Assembly (NCBI RefSeq): GCF_036240795.1
Contig: NZ_CP108454.1
Span: 5,084,001 to 5,148,000 of the forward strand
Direction of reading: 5' to 3'
DNA: 64,000 nt
Origin: Streptomyces sp. NBC_01268
Lineage (GTDB): Bacteria; Actinomycetota; Actinomycetes; Streptomycetales; Streptomycetaceae
The translations under genes and the position numbers were made by a program. Below are positions 17,494-26,036 of the stretch, piece by piece; within the stretch, counting starts at the first letter, position 1, and each line of letters starts with the position of its first letter. The notes beneath the pieces are model-generated. The model did no database searches. It worked only from the letters and a program-made list of their open reading frames with translations, and was not told the DNA's origin.

Positions 17494-18021
17494 ATGGCAC
17501 CCACCGAGGAACCGCGCGACTGGACCGACGAGCACGTGGCCCGTTGGCAGCCCGTGCTGCCCGACCTCGATCCGGTTGTCGAAGGCGCGGTCACCCGGAT
17601 GAAGAAGCTCTCCGTCCACCTGCGCCGGGTGCGCGAGCAGTCGCTCGCCGACTTCGACCTCGAACGCCACGAGTTCGAGACCCTCCACAAGCTGGCCGGC
17701 CGCGGCGGCAGCGCCGCCCCCTCCGAACTCGCCCAGGACCTCGACCTGGCCCCCGCCTCCGTCACCGGACGCCTCGACGCCCTGGAGAAGCGGGGCCTCG
17801 TCCACCGCACCCCGTCCACGACCGACCGGCGCCGGGTGGTCGTCGCGCTCACCCCCGCCGGTCACGAGACCTGGCTCGGCGCCATGGACGTCCTGGGCCA
17901 CGAGGAGTACCGCCTCCTGGGCGCCCTCACCGCCGAGGAACGCACCCAGCTCAACGACCTGCTCCGCCGCATCATGCTCGTCGCCGAGGAGCACACGGGC
18001 GTGGAGCCCTGGCACGGCTAG
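17494..18021 (+). CDS. MarR-family transcriptional regulator
   Basis: Winged-helix MarR regulator of 175 aa: helices HEFETLHKLAG and PSELAQDLDLAPASVTGRLDALEKRGLV and the wing DRRRVVVALT are all present at about residues 55-120. ATG 17494 is preferred over a GTG ten codons upstream because TACGAT lies six bases before it, giving a leaderless start. It is divergent from the MFS exporter with a palindromic operator between them, so autoregulation and exporter repression are the natural inference. Its stop is two bases from the stop of the convergent membrane-protein gene. Confidence 0.88.
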   Translation: MAPTEEPRDWTDEHVARWQPVLPDLDPVVEGAVTRMKKLSVHLRRVREQSLADFDLERHEFETLHKLAGRGGSAAPSELAQDLDLAPASVTGRLDALEKRGLVHRTPSTTDRRRVVVALTPAGHETWLGAMDVLGHEEYRLLGALTAEERTQLNDLLRRIMLVAEEHTGVEPWHG

Positions 18022-18022
18022 G

Positions 18023-18529
18023 TCAGATGCTCAGCGAACGCGCGTAGTTCAGCTGGCCCATGACCCAGTGCAGGGTCTCCGGGCCGGCCGCCGGGATCAT
18101 CGTCGCGTGGTACCGGCCGCCGCTGGTCACCGTGACCTGGATGAAGCCGGTCGTCTGCTTCTCCTTCATCAGCAGGAACAGCAGGCCCAGGAAGCAGAAG
18201 ACGAAGAACACGATCGCGAGGACGATGCCCGCGGTGGAGATCTTCTCCTCGGTCCGCGACATGTCCATCACGTTCCACGTCGCGCCCTTGAGCGGCATGG
18301 GGCCGGCCGGGGTGATGATCTGGTCCCCGACGACGGTGATGTCGCCCAGGGTCAGCTGCGGCCCCGGCGCGTGCTGCGGCGGCACGGGCACCCCGGCCGG
18401 AAGCGTCGGCTGCTGCGGGTACCCGTACGCGGGTGTCCCGGCCTGCGGGTAGCCGTACGCGGGCGTCCCGGACTGCCCGCCGGGTCCCCACTCGTACTCC
18501 CCGGCCTTGTAAGGGTTCGGCTCGCTCAT
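18023..18529 (-). CDS. single-pass membrane protein, 168 aa
   Basis: Unrecognised actinomycete membrane protein. Residues 1-55 are Pro/Gly/Tyr-rich with a duplicated GTPAYGYPQ; a folded-looking segment follows (LGDITVVGDQIITPAGPMPL), then a transmembrane helix (residues about 98-122) and a short C-terminal region. The Pro/Tyr-rich head resembles those of many Streptomyces membrane proteins of unknown role. GGAGGACGGGG precedes the ATG. It lies downstream of the sdh operon terminator and is probably transcribed separately. Confidence 0.7.
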   Translation of the reverse strand: MSEPNPYKAGEYEWGPGGQSGTPAYGYPQAGTPAYGYPQQPTLPAGVPVPPQHAPGPQLTLGDITVVGDQIITPAGPMPLKGATWNVMDMSRTEEKISTAGIVLAIVFFVFCFLGLLFLLMKEKQTTGFIQVTVTSGGRYHATMIPAAGPETLHWVMGQLNYARSLSI

Positions 18530-18550
18530 CAGTCCCCGTCCTCCACATGC

Positions 18551-18593
18551 GAAAAAGCCCGCTCCTGCACGTCGCAGCGTACAGAAGCGGGCT
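18551..18593 (-). terminator. sdhCDAB intrinsic terminator
   Basis: On the minus strand AGCCCGCT (18593-18586) pairs with AGCGGGCT (18563-18556), followed by a TTTTT run (complement of 18552-18556). This is one of the few T-tailed terminators in the window. Confidence 0.85.
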
Positions 18594-18617
18594 CTCCCGC
18601 AGTGCGGTGACCAGGGG

Positions 18618-19376
18618 TCAGAAGCGGCGGGTGATCAGCGCGCGCTTCACTTCCTGGATCGCCTTCGTGACCTCGATGCCACGCGGGCAGGCGTCCGTGC
18701 AGTTGAACGTCGTGCGGCAGCGCCACACGCCGTCCTTGTCGTTCAGGATCTCCAGGCGCTGCTCGCCCGCCTCGTCACGCGAGTCGAAGATGAAGCGGTG
18801 CGCGTTGACGATCGCGGCCGGACCGAAGTACTGGCCGTCGTTCCAGAAGACCGGGCAGGACGACGTGCACGCGGCGCACAGGATGCACTTGGTGGTGTCG
18901 TCGAAGCGCTCGCGGTCCTCGGCGGACTGCAGGCGCTCGCGGGTCGGCTCGTTGCCCTTGGTGACCAGGAACGGCATGACGTCCCGGTACGCCTGGAAGA
19001 AGGGGTCCATGTCGACGACAAGGTCCTTCAGCACCGTCAGGCCCTTGATGGCCTCGACCGTGATCGGCTTCTCGGGGTTGATGTCCTTGATCAGCGTCTT
19101 GCAGGCGAGCCTGTTCTTGCCGTTGATCCGCATCGCGTCCGAGCCGCAGATGCCGTGCGCGCACGAGCGGCGGAAGGTCAGCGTGCCGTCGACGTCCCAC
19201 TTGATCTTGTGAAGGGCGTCGAGCACACGCTCCTTCGGGTCGATCTCGATCTGGAAGTCCTCCCAGACCGCGGCGTCCGACACCTCGGGGTTGAAGCGGC
19301 GGATCCGCATCGTGACCGTGATGTACGGGGAGGCGGCGGACTCCGCCTCGACCTTGTCCAGTACGGGGGTAGCCAT
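18618..19376 (-). CDS. sdhB: succinate dehydrogenase iron-sulfur subunit
   Basis: Electron-transfer subunit of complex II, 252 aa. The 2Fe-2S cluster cysteines are in RRSCAHGICGSDAM and NRLACKTL, the 4Fe-4S set in CILCAACTSSCP, and the 3Fe-4S set in CRTTFNCTDACPRG. It passes electrons from the SdhA flavin to quinone at SdhC/SdhD. Its ATG overlaps the sdhA stop by one base (TGATG), so translation is coupled. It is the last gene of the operon and ends 25 bases before a T-tailed terminator. Confidence 0.96.
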   Translation of the reverse strand: MATPVLDKVEAESAASPYITVTMRIRRFNPEVSDAAVWEDFQIEIDPKERVLDALHKIKWDVDGTLTFRRSCAHGICGSDAMRINGKNRLACKTLIKDINPEKPITVEAIKGLTVLKDLVVDMDPFFQAYRDVMPFLVTKGNEPTRERLQSAEDRERFDDTTKCILCAACTSSCPVFWNDGQYFGPAAIVNAHRFIFDSRDEAGEQRLEILNDKDGVWRCRTTFNCTDACPRGIEVTKAIQEVKRALITRRF

Positions 19377-21130
19377 CAGTACTTACGCTCCATCGGCTGG
19401 TAGCGGGTCTGGACGACCGGCTTGTAGTCGAGACGGACGGTCTCGGAGCCGTCCTCGCCGACCTCGCGGTACGCCATGGTGTGGCGCATGAAGTTGACGT
19501 CGTCGCGGTTCGGGTAGTCCTCGCGGTAGTGACCGCCGCGGGACTCCTTGCGCGCCAGGGCCGAGACGGCCATGACCTCGGCCAGTTCGAGCAGGTTGCC
19601 CAGCTCGATGGCCTCCAGCAGGTCCGTGTTGAAGCGCTTGCCCTTGTCCTGGATGGACACGTTCTCGTAGCGCTCGCGCAGCTCGGCGATCTTCTCGACG
19701 GCCGTCTTGATGGTCTGCTCCGTACGGAACACCATCACGTTGGCGTCCATCGTCTCCTGGAGCTCACGGCGGATGTCGGCGACCCGCTCGCTGCCCGTGG
19801 AGTTGCGCAGCTTCTCGATCTGCGCGACGACGAAGGCCTCGGGGGCCTCCGGCAGCTCGACGTAGTCGGCCTTGGCGGAGTACTCGGCGGCGGCGATGCC
19901 GGAGCGCTTGCCGAAGACGTTGATGTCGAGCAGCGAGTTGGTGCCGAGACGGTTGGCGCCGTGCACGGAGACACAGGCGACCTCGCCGGCCGCGTACAGG
20001 CCCGGGACGACGGTGGTGTTGTCCGACAGGACCTCACCCTCGACGTTGGTCGGGATGCCGCCCATGGCGTAGTGCGCGGTGGGCTGGATCGGGATCGGGT
20101 CCGTGTAGGGCTCGATGCCGAGGTAGGTGCGCGCGAACTCCGTGATGTCGGGCAGCTTGGCGTCCAGCTGCTCCGGCGGGAGGTGCGTCAGGTCCAGGTA
20201 GACGTGGTCGCCCTCGGGACCGCAGCCGCGGCCCTCGCGGATCTCCGTGTAGATGGAGCGCGAGACGACGTCACGGGACGCGAGGTCCTTCATGACCGGC
20301 GCGTACTTCTCCATGAAGCGCTCGCCGTCCTTGTTGCGCAGGATGCCGCCCTCACCGCGGGCGCCCTCCGTGAGCAGGATGCCCATGCGCCAGATGCCCG
20401 TCGGGTGGAACTGGAAGAACTCCATGTCCTCCAGCGGCAGCCCGCGGCGGTAGCACGCGGCCTGGCCGTCACCGGTCAGGGTGTGGGCGTTGGACGTCAC
20501 CTTGAAGAACTTGCCGGTGCCGCCGGACGCGTAGATCACGGCCTTCGCCTGGAAGACGTGGATCTCGCCGGTGGCCAGCTCGTAGGCGATGACACCGGCG
20601 GAGTGCTTGACCCCGTCGACCTCGACGATGAGCTGGTCCAGGACGTAGAACTCGTTGAAGAACTCCACGCCCTCCTTGACGCAGTTCTGGTACAGCGTCT
20701 GGAGGATCATGTGGCCGGTGCGGTCCGCGGCGTAGCAGGACCGGCGGACCGGGGCCTCGCCGTGGTTGCGCGAGTGACCGCCGAAGCGGCGCTGGTCGAT
20801 GGTGCCGTTCGGGGTGCGGTTGAACGGCAGGCCCATCTTCTCCAGGTCGAGGACGGCGTCGATGGCCTCCTTCGCCAGGATCTCGGCGGCGTCCTGGTCG
20901 ACCAGGTAGTCACCGCCCTTGACCGTGTCGAAGGTGTGCCACTCCCAGTTGTCCTCCTCCACGTTGGCCAGCGCGGCGGCCATGCCGCCCTGCGCGGCGC
21001 CCGTGTGGGAGCGGGTGGGGTAGAGCTTCGTCAGCACGGCGGTACGGCTGCGCTTCGTCGCCTCGATGGCGGCGCGCATGCCGGCGCCGCCGGCGCCGAC
21101 GATGACGGTGTCGTACTTGTGGATCTTCAT
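19376..21130 (-). CDS. sdhA: succinate dehydrogenase flavoprotein subunit
   Basis: Catalytic subunit (584 aa) oxidising succinate to fumarate in the TCA cycle and respiratory chain. GAGGAGMRAAIEA at the N-terminus binds FAD; the covalent-FAD histidine lies in RSHTGAAQGG; the substrate region GGHSRNHGEAP and the C-terminal ESRGGHYREDYP signature are intact. GAGG precedes the ATG. The low-conservation C-terminus is normal in length. Codon use is typical of a highly expressed gene. Confidence 0.96.
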   Translation of the reverse strand: MKIHKYDTVIVGAGGAGMRAAIEATKRSRTAVLTKLYPTRSHTGAAQGGMAAALANVEEDNWEWHTFDTVKGGDYLVDQDAAEILAKEAIDAVLDLEKMGLPFNRTPNGTIDQRRFGGHSRNHGEAPVRRSCYAADRTGHMILQTLYQNCVKEGVEFFNEFYVLDQLIVEVDGVKHSAGVIAYELATGEIHVFQAKAVIYASGGTGKFFKVTSNAHTLTGDGQAACYRRGLPLEDMEFFQFHPTGIWRMGILLTEGARGEGGILRNKDGERFMEKYAPVMKDLASRDVVSRSIYTEIREGRGCGPEGDHVYLDLTHLPPEQLDAKLPDITEFARTYLGIEPYTDPIPIQPTAHYAMGGIPTNVEGEVLSDNTTVVPGLYAAGEVACVSVHGANRLGTNSLLDINVFGKRSGIAAAEYSAKADYVELPEAPEAFVVAQIEKLRNSTGSERVADIRRELQETMDANVMVFRTEQTIKTAVEKIAELRERYENVSIQDKGKRFNTDLLEAIELGNLLELAEVMAVSALARKESRGGHYREDYPNRDDVNFMRHTMAYREVGEDGSETVRLDYKPVVQTRYQPMERKY

Positions 21131-21154
21131 GGCGTGGTTACCTCAGCCCCGTGC

Positions 21155-21628
21155 CTAGCGGATGTTCGGGTCGAAGGTGAAGATCACCAGCGTGCCCAGA
21201 AGGATGGTGAACACCGTGGCGGTGTACAGCAGGCCCTTCAGCCACAGACGCGTGTTGGCGCGCTCCGCGTAGTCGTTGATGACCGTGCGGAGGCCGTTGG
21301 CGCCGTGCAGCATCGCGAGCCACAGCATCAGCAGGTCCCAGACCTGCCAGAACGGGGACGCCCAGCGGCCGGCCACGAAGGCGAAGCCGATCTTGGAGAC
21401 GCCGCCGTCCAGGAAGAGCTGGATCAGCAGGTGGCCGAGGACCAGGACGACGAGGACGACACCCGAGAGGCGCATGAAGAGCCATGCGGCCATCTCGAAG
21501 TTGCCCCGGGTCGCCCGCGGGGTCTTGCCCGTGCGCTTGCGGGGGGCCTCGATGTACGGGGCCGGGTTGTCCACGCCGTAGGCAGCGCCCTCGACGGGAC
21601 CGATGGCGGAAGTGGTGTCAGCAGACAT
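21155..21628 (-). CDS. sdhD: succinate dehydrogenase membrane anchor
   Basis: A 157-aa hydrophobic anchor with three helices. The second helix contains HLLIQLF and the third region HGANGLRTVINDY, matching the heme/quinone-site histidine pattern of the actinobacterial SdhD. A hydrophilic 45-residue N-terminus with PRKRTGKTPR precedes the first helix. GGGAG precedes the ATG. It follows sdhC by eight bases. Confidence 0.9.
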   Translation of the reverse strand: MSADTTSAIGPVEGAAYGVDNPAPYIEAPRKRTGKTPRATRGNFEMAAWLFMRLSGVVLVVLVLGHLLIQLFLDGGVSKIGFAFVAGRWASPFWQVWDLLMLWLAMLHGANGLRTVINDYAERANTRLWLKGLLYTATVFTILLGTLVIFTFDPNIR

Positions 21629-21636
21629 GTCTGGCG

Positions 21637-22017
21637 TCAGCTCCCGAACAGTTCACGTGCGGCGTGGCCGAGGACGGGGTACAGCGAACCCGCCATCAGG
21701 ACGACCCAGATGCCCACGACGGTCCAGAGCATCTGCTTCTGGTAGCGCGGGCCCTTGGACCAGAAGTCCACGGCGATGACACGGAGACCGTTCAGCGCGT
21801 GGAAGAGGATGGCGGCGACGAGGCCGTACTCGAGGAGTGCGACGATCGGCGTCTTGTACGTCGCCACGACATCGTCGTACGCCTCGGGGGAGACGCGGAC
21901 GAGAGCGGTGTCCAGCACGTGTACGAACAGGAAGAAGAAGATGAGGACGCCGGTGACTCGATGAGCCACCCAGGACCACATTCCTTCCCGGCCGCGGTAC
22001 AGCGTTCCAGCCGGCAC
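21637..22017 (-). CDS. sdhC: succinate dehydrogenase cytochrome b556 subunit
   Basis: A 126-aa three-helix subunit with the SdhC signature (HRVTGVLIFFFLFVHVLDTAL) and a second histidine in FHALNGLRVIAVDF, which bind heme b and shape the quinone site. I start at GTG 22017 because GGAGGG sits seven bases upstream; the longer frame to 22092 would add an Arg/Pro-rich segment without a ribosome site. It is the first gene of sdhCDAB. A TACGAT hexamer on the minus strand (22109-22104) is a possible -10 element. Confidence 0.92.
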   Translation of the reverse strand: MPAGTLYRGREGMWSWVAHRVTGVLIFFFLFVHVLDTALVRVSPEAYDDVVATYKTPIVALLEYGLVAAILFHALNGLRVIAVDFWSKGPRYQKQMLWTVVGIWVVLMAGSLYPVLGHAARELFGS

Positions 22018-22264
22018 GGAAAAACCCTCCGGGAGCGGGGATCGGGGTCGGCCGGCTTCTCTGTCGGTCTGACCCGGCCGGGTACGGTCCACCGGCCCCG
22101 GTCATCGTAGCGACGACTTGTCGGTTCGCTCGCGCGGGGTCCATCGGTGTGATCAAACAGGCACGGACGGACTATCAGCCGAGCCGTCACCGGGACCTGA
22201 ATCTCCGCATTTGGGGCGCTTGCGGAGGAATCGCGGGAGCAGCGCGGTCGAATCGCCGACGGAG

Positions 22265-22810
22265 TCACCCTCCTGCGACCGAACGGGTGAGCCGGGTGCG
22301 GGCCAGCCGGCGCAGTTCCTCGGCGGCGACCACCCGCTCCTCCTCCCTTTCGTTGCCGAGACGTGACCGGATTCCGGCGAGGACCCGGTCGAGCCGCTCG
22401 CCCGCCGGGACCCCGTCCAGGCTGATCAGGAACGCGTGCCCGAAGCCGCTCTCGTACGCCGCGTGCGCGGCCCGCAGCGCCGTCCGGGCGGCCGGCGGGG
22501 CGTCCGGGTGCGGCAGCGCCGCGGTCTCGTGGGAGAGTGCCTCGTCCAGATCCGGCCCCGACAGGTCGTAGCCGGCCTCGTCGGCGGCGGCGAGCAGTGC
22601 GTCGAGGGTCGGGTACGGGCGGTGCGCGGCCACCCGTTCGGCCCAGCGCCGACTGCCGCAGCAGCGCAGCAGCAGGGCCTCGGCGAGGGCGTGCGGGGCC
22701 GCGTTGAAACCGGTGAGGCCCGCGGGGTGCCAGTGACGCGCCGCCTGGGCAGGTATGGCGGGGGAGCCCAGGGTCCGGGAGGGTGCGTGAGTGTCGCTGG
22801 TGCTGGTCAG
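22265..22810 (-). CDS. OHCU decarboxylase-like protein, non-canonical CTG start
   Basis: Resembles 2-oxo-4-hydroxy-4-carboxy-5-ureidoimidazoline decarboxylase (UraD, purine catabolism): GFNAAPHALAEALLLRCCGSRRWAERV, HRPYPTLDALLAAADEAGYDL and YESGFGHAFLISLDG follow the family pattern, though the usual catalytic HPR(I/L)G segment is altered, so activity is uncertain. The conserved N-terminus lies upstream of the first GTG (22633), and no ATG, GTG or TTG precedes it before an in-frame TAG. A CTG at 22810 with GGAG six bases upstream gives a 181-residue product of normal length. Alternatives are a truncated 122-aa protein or a recently damaged gene. Confidence 0.6.
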   Translation of the reverse strand: MTSTSDTHAPSRTLGSPAIPAQAARHWHPAGLTGFNAAPHALAEALLLRCCGSRRWAERVAAHRPYPTLDALLAAADEAGYDLSGPDLDEALSHETAALPHPDAPPAARTALRAAHAAYESGFGHAFLISLDGVPAGERLDRVLAGIRSRLGNEREEERVVAAEELRRLARTRLTRSVAGG

Positions 22811-22886
22811 CGGTGACTCCGGGAGCGAAAGCCGTGGGGTGGATGTGACGCCACGCTATCGGCGGGACGGGGGAAGTGTCCGACGG

Positions 22887-22982
22887 ATGCGCGAATTTCA
22901 CCTGGACGAGTGGTTTCGGGTCGGGCGGCGACAGAAGGCCCGGGATGCCGTGAATCGCGCGGTGAGGGAGGATTCCGAGTGA
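22887..22982 (+). CDS. small ORF coupled to hexosaminidase, 31 aa
   Basis: ATG 22887 with GGGGGAAG about ten bases upstream opens a 31-codon frame rich in charged residues (MREFHLDEWFRVGRRQKARD...). It ends in TGA that overlaps the hexosaminidase GTG (GTGATG), so ribosomes finishing it could restart on the next gene. Third positions are mostly G/C. It could be a leader peptide or a small protein; evidence is limited to codon use and arrangement. Confidence 0.4.
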   Translation: MREFHLDEWFRVGRRQKARDAVNRAVREDSE

Positions 22983-24598
22983 TGCGGTACTCCATACGGG
23001 GGCCCCTCCGGGGCCCCGCACTCCTGGCGGCCGCGGTGGCGCTGGCCACCGTGACGTCCTGTTCGAGCGGTTCCGGCGGTCCGCCCGCCGCCTCCGGCAC
23101 GGGCACCACGGTCACCGCACCCACCACGGCTCCGCCGCCCCCGCCGCCGAGCCCGACGCCCACCAGGACGTACCCGCTCTCCACGGCCCCCCTCACCATC
23201 CCGGCGGTCCGCTCCCACCAGGCGGCCCGCGGCCCCGGCTGGAAGCCCGGACCGGACACCGGCGTCGTCGTCGCCGCGAAGGACGAGGGCGCCCTCGCCG
23301 ACGAGGCCCGGCTGATCGCGGGCGAGCTGCGCGTCCCGTACCGCGGCACGGCCGCCGCCCGCCCCGGCGACGTCTCCCTCGCCCTCGGCGGGCAGGGCGC
23401 CGCCGAGTCGTACACCCTCGCCGTCCAGGGCGGCGGGGTCCGGATCACCGGCCCCGACCAGGCGGGCGTGTTCTACGGCACCCGCACCCTCAAGCAGTCC
23501 GTCAGGTCCACCGGGGCGATACCCGAGGGCGTGATCGCCGACGCGCCGGCCAAACCGCAGCGCGGGCTGATGGTCGACATCGCCCGGAAGTACTTCACCG
23601 CCGGCTGGATCGAGGACCGGGTCCGCGAGATGGCCGACCTCAAGCTGAACCAGCTCGGTCTGCACTTCTCCGACGACCAGGGCTTCCGCATCGCCTCCGA
23701 CAGCCACCCCGAGATCGTCTCCGCCAGGCACCTGAGCAAGGCCGAGGTGCGGCGGATCGTGGACCTCGCGGCGAGCCTGCACATCACCGTCGTCCCCGAG
23801 ATCGACTCGCCCGGACACCTCGGCGCCGTCATCGACGCGCACCCGGAGCTCCAGCTCGTCAGCGCCACCGGACGCGCTCCGCGCGGCGCCGTCGACATCT
23901 CGAAGCCGGCCTCCGCGAAGATCGTCGACGAGCTGCTGCGCGAGTACACCGGCCTCTTCCCCGGCGCCTACTGGCACCTGGGAGGTGACGAGTACGTGGC
24001 CCTGATGTCCAAGAACCCCGAGGCGAGCTACCCGCAGCTGGCCCGCGCCGCCACCGCGAGGTACGGCGCCTCGGCCCGGGTCCAGGACCTCGCCACCGGC
24101 TGGCTGAACGACCGCGCGGCCGTGGTGCGGCCGACCGGCAAGGCCCTGCGCGCCTGGAACGACGGCTTCTACCCGGGCGGTGTGACCTCCGCCGACAAGG
24201 ACCTCCAGGTCGCCTACTGGACCGGCAAGGAGATCGGCGCGCGGCAGCCCGTCCCCTACCTGAGCGCGGGCCGCGAGATGCTCAACTACAACGACGAGTA
24301 CCTCTACTACGTGCTCGGGCAGCCCAACGACTTCACGTACCCGACCGGCCGCCGCATCTACGAGCAGTGGACCCCCCTCGTCCTGCGCGGCACCACGCCC
24401 GTGCCCAGCCGTTACGACCCGCAGATCCTCGGCGGCAGCTTCGCGGTCTGGTGCGACCTCGCGGGCGCGCAGACCCAGGCGCAGGTGGCCGACGGCATCC
24501 GGATGCCGCTGACGGCGACGGCGCAGAAGCTGTGGGACGCGCGGAGGCCGGCGCTGACCTGGGACCGCTTCCGGGCGCTGGCGGCCCAGGTGCGCTGA
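22979..24598 (+). CDS. beta-N-acetylhexosaminidase lipoprotein, GH20
   Basis: Secreted glycoside hydrolase family 20 enzyme that releases terminal GlcNAc/GalNAc from chitin or wall fragments. The signal peptide ends in a lipobox (VTSC), then a Pro/Thr/Ser linker. The non-catalytic GH20b-type domain comes next (about 70-190), then the TIM barrel with LHFSDDQGFR and the catalytic Asp-Glu pair in HLGGDE (D337, E338). GGGAGG lies seven bases before GTG 22979; ATG 22982 is also possible. It is coupled to the 31-aa ORF. Streptomyces enzymes of this class act in chitin use and wall turnover. Confidence 0.9.
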   Translation: MMRYSIRGPLRGPALLAAAVALATVTSCSSGSGGPPAASGTGTTVTAPTTAPPPPPPSPTPTRTYPLSTAPLTIPAVRSHQAARGPGWKPGPDTGVVVAAKDEGALADEARLIAGELRVPYRGTAAARPGDVSLALGGQGAAESYTLAVQGGGVRITGPDQAGVFYGTRTLKQSVRSTGAIPEGVIADAPAKPQRGLMVDIARKYFTAGWIEDRVREMADLKLNQLGLHFSDDQGFRIASDSHPEIVSARHLSKAEVRRIVDLAASLHITVVPEIDSPGHLGAVIDAHPELQLVSATGRAPRGAVDISKPASAKIVDELLREYTGLFPGAYWHLGGDEYVALMSKNPEASYPQLARAATARYGASARVQDLATGWLNDRAAVVRPTGKALRAWNDGFYPGGVTSADKDLQVAYWTGKEIGARQPVPYLSAGREMLNYNDEYLYYVLGQPNDFTYPTGRRIYEQWTPLVLRGTTPVPSRYDPQILGGSFAVWCDLAGAQTQAQVADGIRMPLTATAQKLWDARRPALTWDRFRALAAQVR

Positions 24599-24737
24599 GG
24601 TACCCGGTCCCGCCCGGGCGCCTTCCCCGTGGACGCCGGTCTTCCGCATCACGTACGGTCCTCCCCGCTGCGGCCGCCCGGCCGCGCCGGTGCCTCGGGG
24701 AGGGGCGCCGCACGTCCCTGGGGGGATCCGCCCGACC

Positions 24738-25382
24738 ATGCTCCGCAATCCCAACGGCCTGTCCATCGCCGTCGTGTCGCTGCTCGGCGCCACCGCCGTC
24801 GCCGACGTCTGCAGCCTGATCACCACCTCCGCGGTCCGCGCGGACCTCACCGGCCCGCTGGCGGACCACCCCGACCCGGAGGGGTACGAGGGCAGCCTGG
24901 GCACGGTCGTGGCCTGGTCGGCGCAGGGCCTGCTGCTGCTCGCGACCGCGGTGCTCTTCATCGTCTGGATGTTCCGGGTGCGGGGCAACGCCGAGGTCTG
25001 GGCGCCGGACCTCCAAAGCCGGGCCAAGGGCTGGATGATCGCCGGCTGGGTCGTCCCGATCGTCTCGCTCTGGTTCCCGCGGGGGCTGATCGCGGACATC
25101 TGGCGGGCGAGCCGTCCCGAGCCGTACGGGCCGGACCGCCGGGACGAGTTCGTCCTGATCAACTTCTGGTGGCTGTTCTTCCTCGTCTCCAGGATCACGA
25201 CCGAGGTCGGCAGCCGGAGCTTCGAGGACGCGCGGACCGTCGACACGCTCGTCGCCGCGACCCAGTGGATCCTCGTCGGCGACGCGCTCGACCTCGTCGC
25301 CGCCGCCCTCGCGATCCTGCTCGTCCGACGTCTGACCTCTATGCAGCACGTGAAGGCGACTGGCATGATTCCGGCCGCGTAG
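24738..25382 (+). CDS. DUF4328 membrane protein
   Basis: A 214-aa integral membrane protein of the DUF4328 type: about four helices, with the typical WMFRVRGNAEVWAPDLQS loop and the following KGWMIAGWVVPIVSLWFPRG. Function unknown. ATG 24738 is chosen because it begins the first conserved helix region; a GTG at 24690 would add a poorly conserved 16 residues. An inverted repeat follows the stop. Confidence 0.8.
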   Translation: MLRNPNGLSIAVVSLLGATAVADVCSLITTSAVRADLTGPLADHPDPEGYEGSLGTVVAWSAQGLLLLATAVLFIVWMFRVRGNAEVWAPDLQSRAKGWMIAGWVVPIVSLWFPRGLIADIWRASRPEPYGPDRRDEFVLINFWWLFFLVSRITTEVGSRSFEDARTVDTLVAATQWILVGDALDLVAAALAILLVRRLTSMQHVKATGMIPAA

Positions 25383-25401
25383 TGACGGAAAAGCGCCGTA
25401 C

Positions 25402-25426
25402 GACGCAGTAGTGGAAGTACTGCGTC
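25402..25426 (+). promoter_or_regulatory. 9-bp inverted repeat
   Basis: GACGCAGTA (25402-25410) and TACTGCGTC (25418-25426) are perfect inverted copies with a seven-base spacer, 20 bases after the DUF4328 stop and 25 bases before the next start. It could be a terminator hairpin or an operator; the short loop and lack of T tract leave both open. Confidence 0.5.
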
Positions 25427-25451
25427 CGCATCGGGTGGCGAGGAGGCGTCC

Positions 25452-25982
25452 ATGACGTCGGCGACGAGCACGGGGCTGCTGGAACTGATCGAGCGGGCCG
25501 ACGAACGGAGCCTGGCCGCCGCCGGGCTGGCCTGCCTGGACCGCTGTCTACCGCTGCTCGCGCCCGAGGGCGCGGAGGTGCTGCGGCCCGTGTGGGCCGC
25601 GGTCGCGCGCGGCGACGGCGGGGCCTGGGGCGAGGCGGTCGGCAAGGCCAGGGCCGAGCTGGACGGCGCGGGAGGTGCGGAGGCCGACGCCGGCGGGGTC
25701 GCCACCATGGTGCGCGTGATGCTCGACGGCCTTCCCGCCGAGTGGTCCGGGGGGCCGCTGCGGGAGTGGGCCGGGCGGTGCTCCACGATCGCGCTGACCG
25801 TGCACCGCCTGTACGACGCCAACGAGGGCGGCCCGCTCCAGGCCGGCGAACTCCGGCGTCAGCAGGCCGTACTCGAAGCCGCCGCCCACGGCCCGACGGG
25901 GCTGCGCCGGGCCCGGGAGCTGTCGGCCGAGGGCGGCCGGGTGCTGCGGGCGGTCGTCTCGCGCCGGGCGCGGACCGCCTGA
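25452..25982 (+). CDS. hypothetical protein, 176 aa
   Basis: A soluble, helix-rich, Ala/Arg/Glu-rich protein with no motif I recognise. The ribosome site GAGGAGG is just before ATG 25452. It has no membrane segment or signal peptide. It may be expressed with the DUF4328 gene 70 bases upstream, unless the inverted repeat between them separates them. Function unknown. Confidence 0.7.
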   Translation: MTSATSTGLLELIERADERSLAAAGLACLDRCLPLLAPEGAEVLRPVWAAVARGDGGAWGEAVGKARAELDGAGGAEADAGGVATMVRVMLDGLPAEWSGGPLREWAGRCSTIALTVHRLYDANEGGPLQAGELRRQQAVLEAAAHGPTGLRRARELSAEGGRVLRAVVSRRARTA

Positions 25983-25987
25983 GACGA

Positions 25988-26014
25988 GCGGCCGGACCCG
26001 TGGGGCCCGGCCGC
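25988..26014. terminator. convergent terminator
   Basis: GCGGCCGG (25988-25995) pairs with CCGGCCGC (26007-26014) between two convergent genes. Confidence 0.65.
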
Positions 26015-26036
26015 CGTTCCGTACCGGGACTCCGGC

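Noticed and set aside
18030..18045. CTACGCGCG on the minus strand near the end of the 168-aa membrane-protein gene
   Set aside because: Looks like the nucleoside motif but lies inside coding sequence (Asn-Tyr-Ala-Arg codons) at convergent gene ends, without palindromic flanks.
19481..21745. 754-codon plus-strand ORF across sdhA/sdhD
   Set aside because: Leu/Val/Asp-rich antisense shadow of conserved sdh genes.
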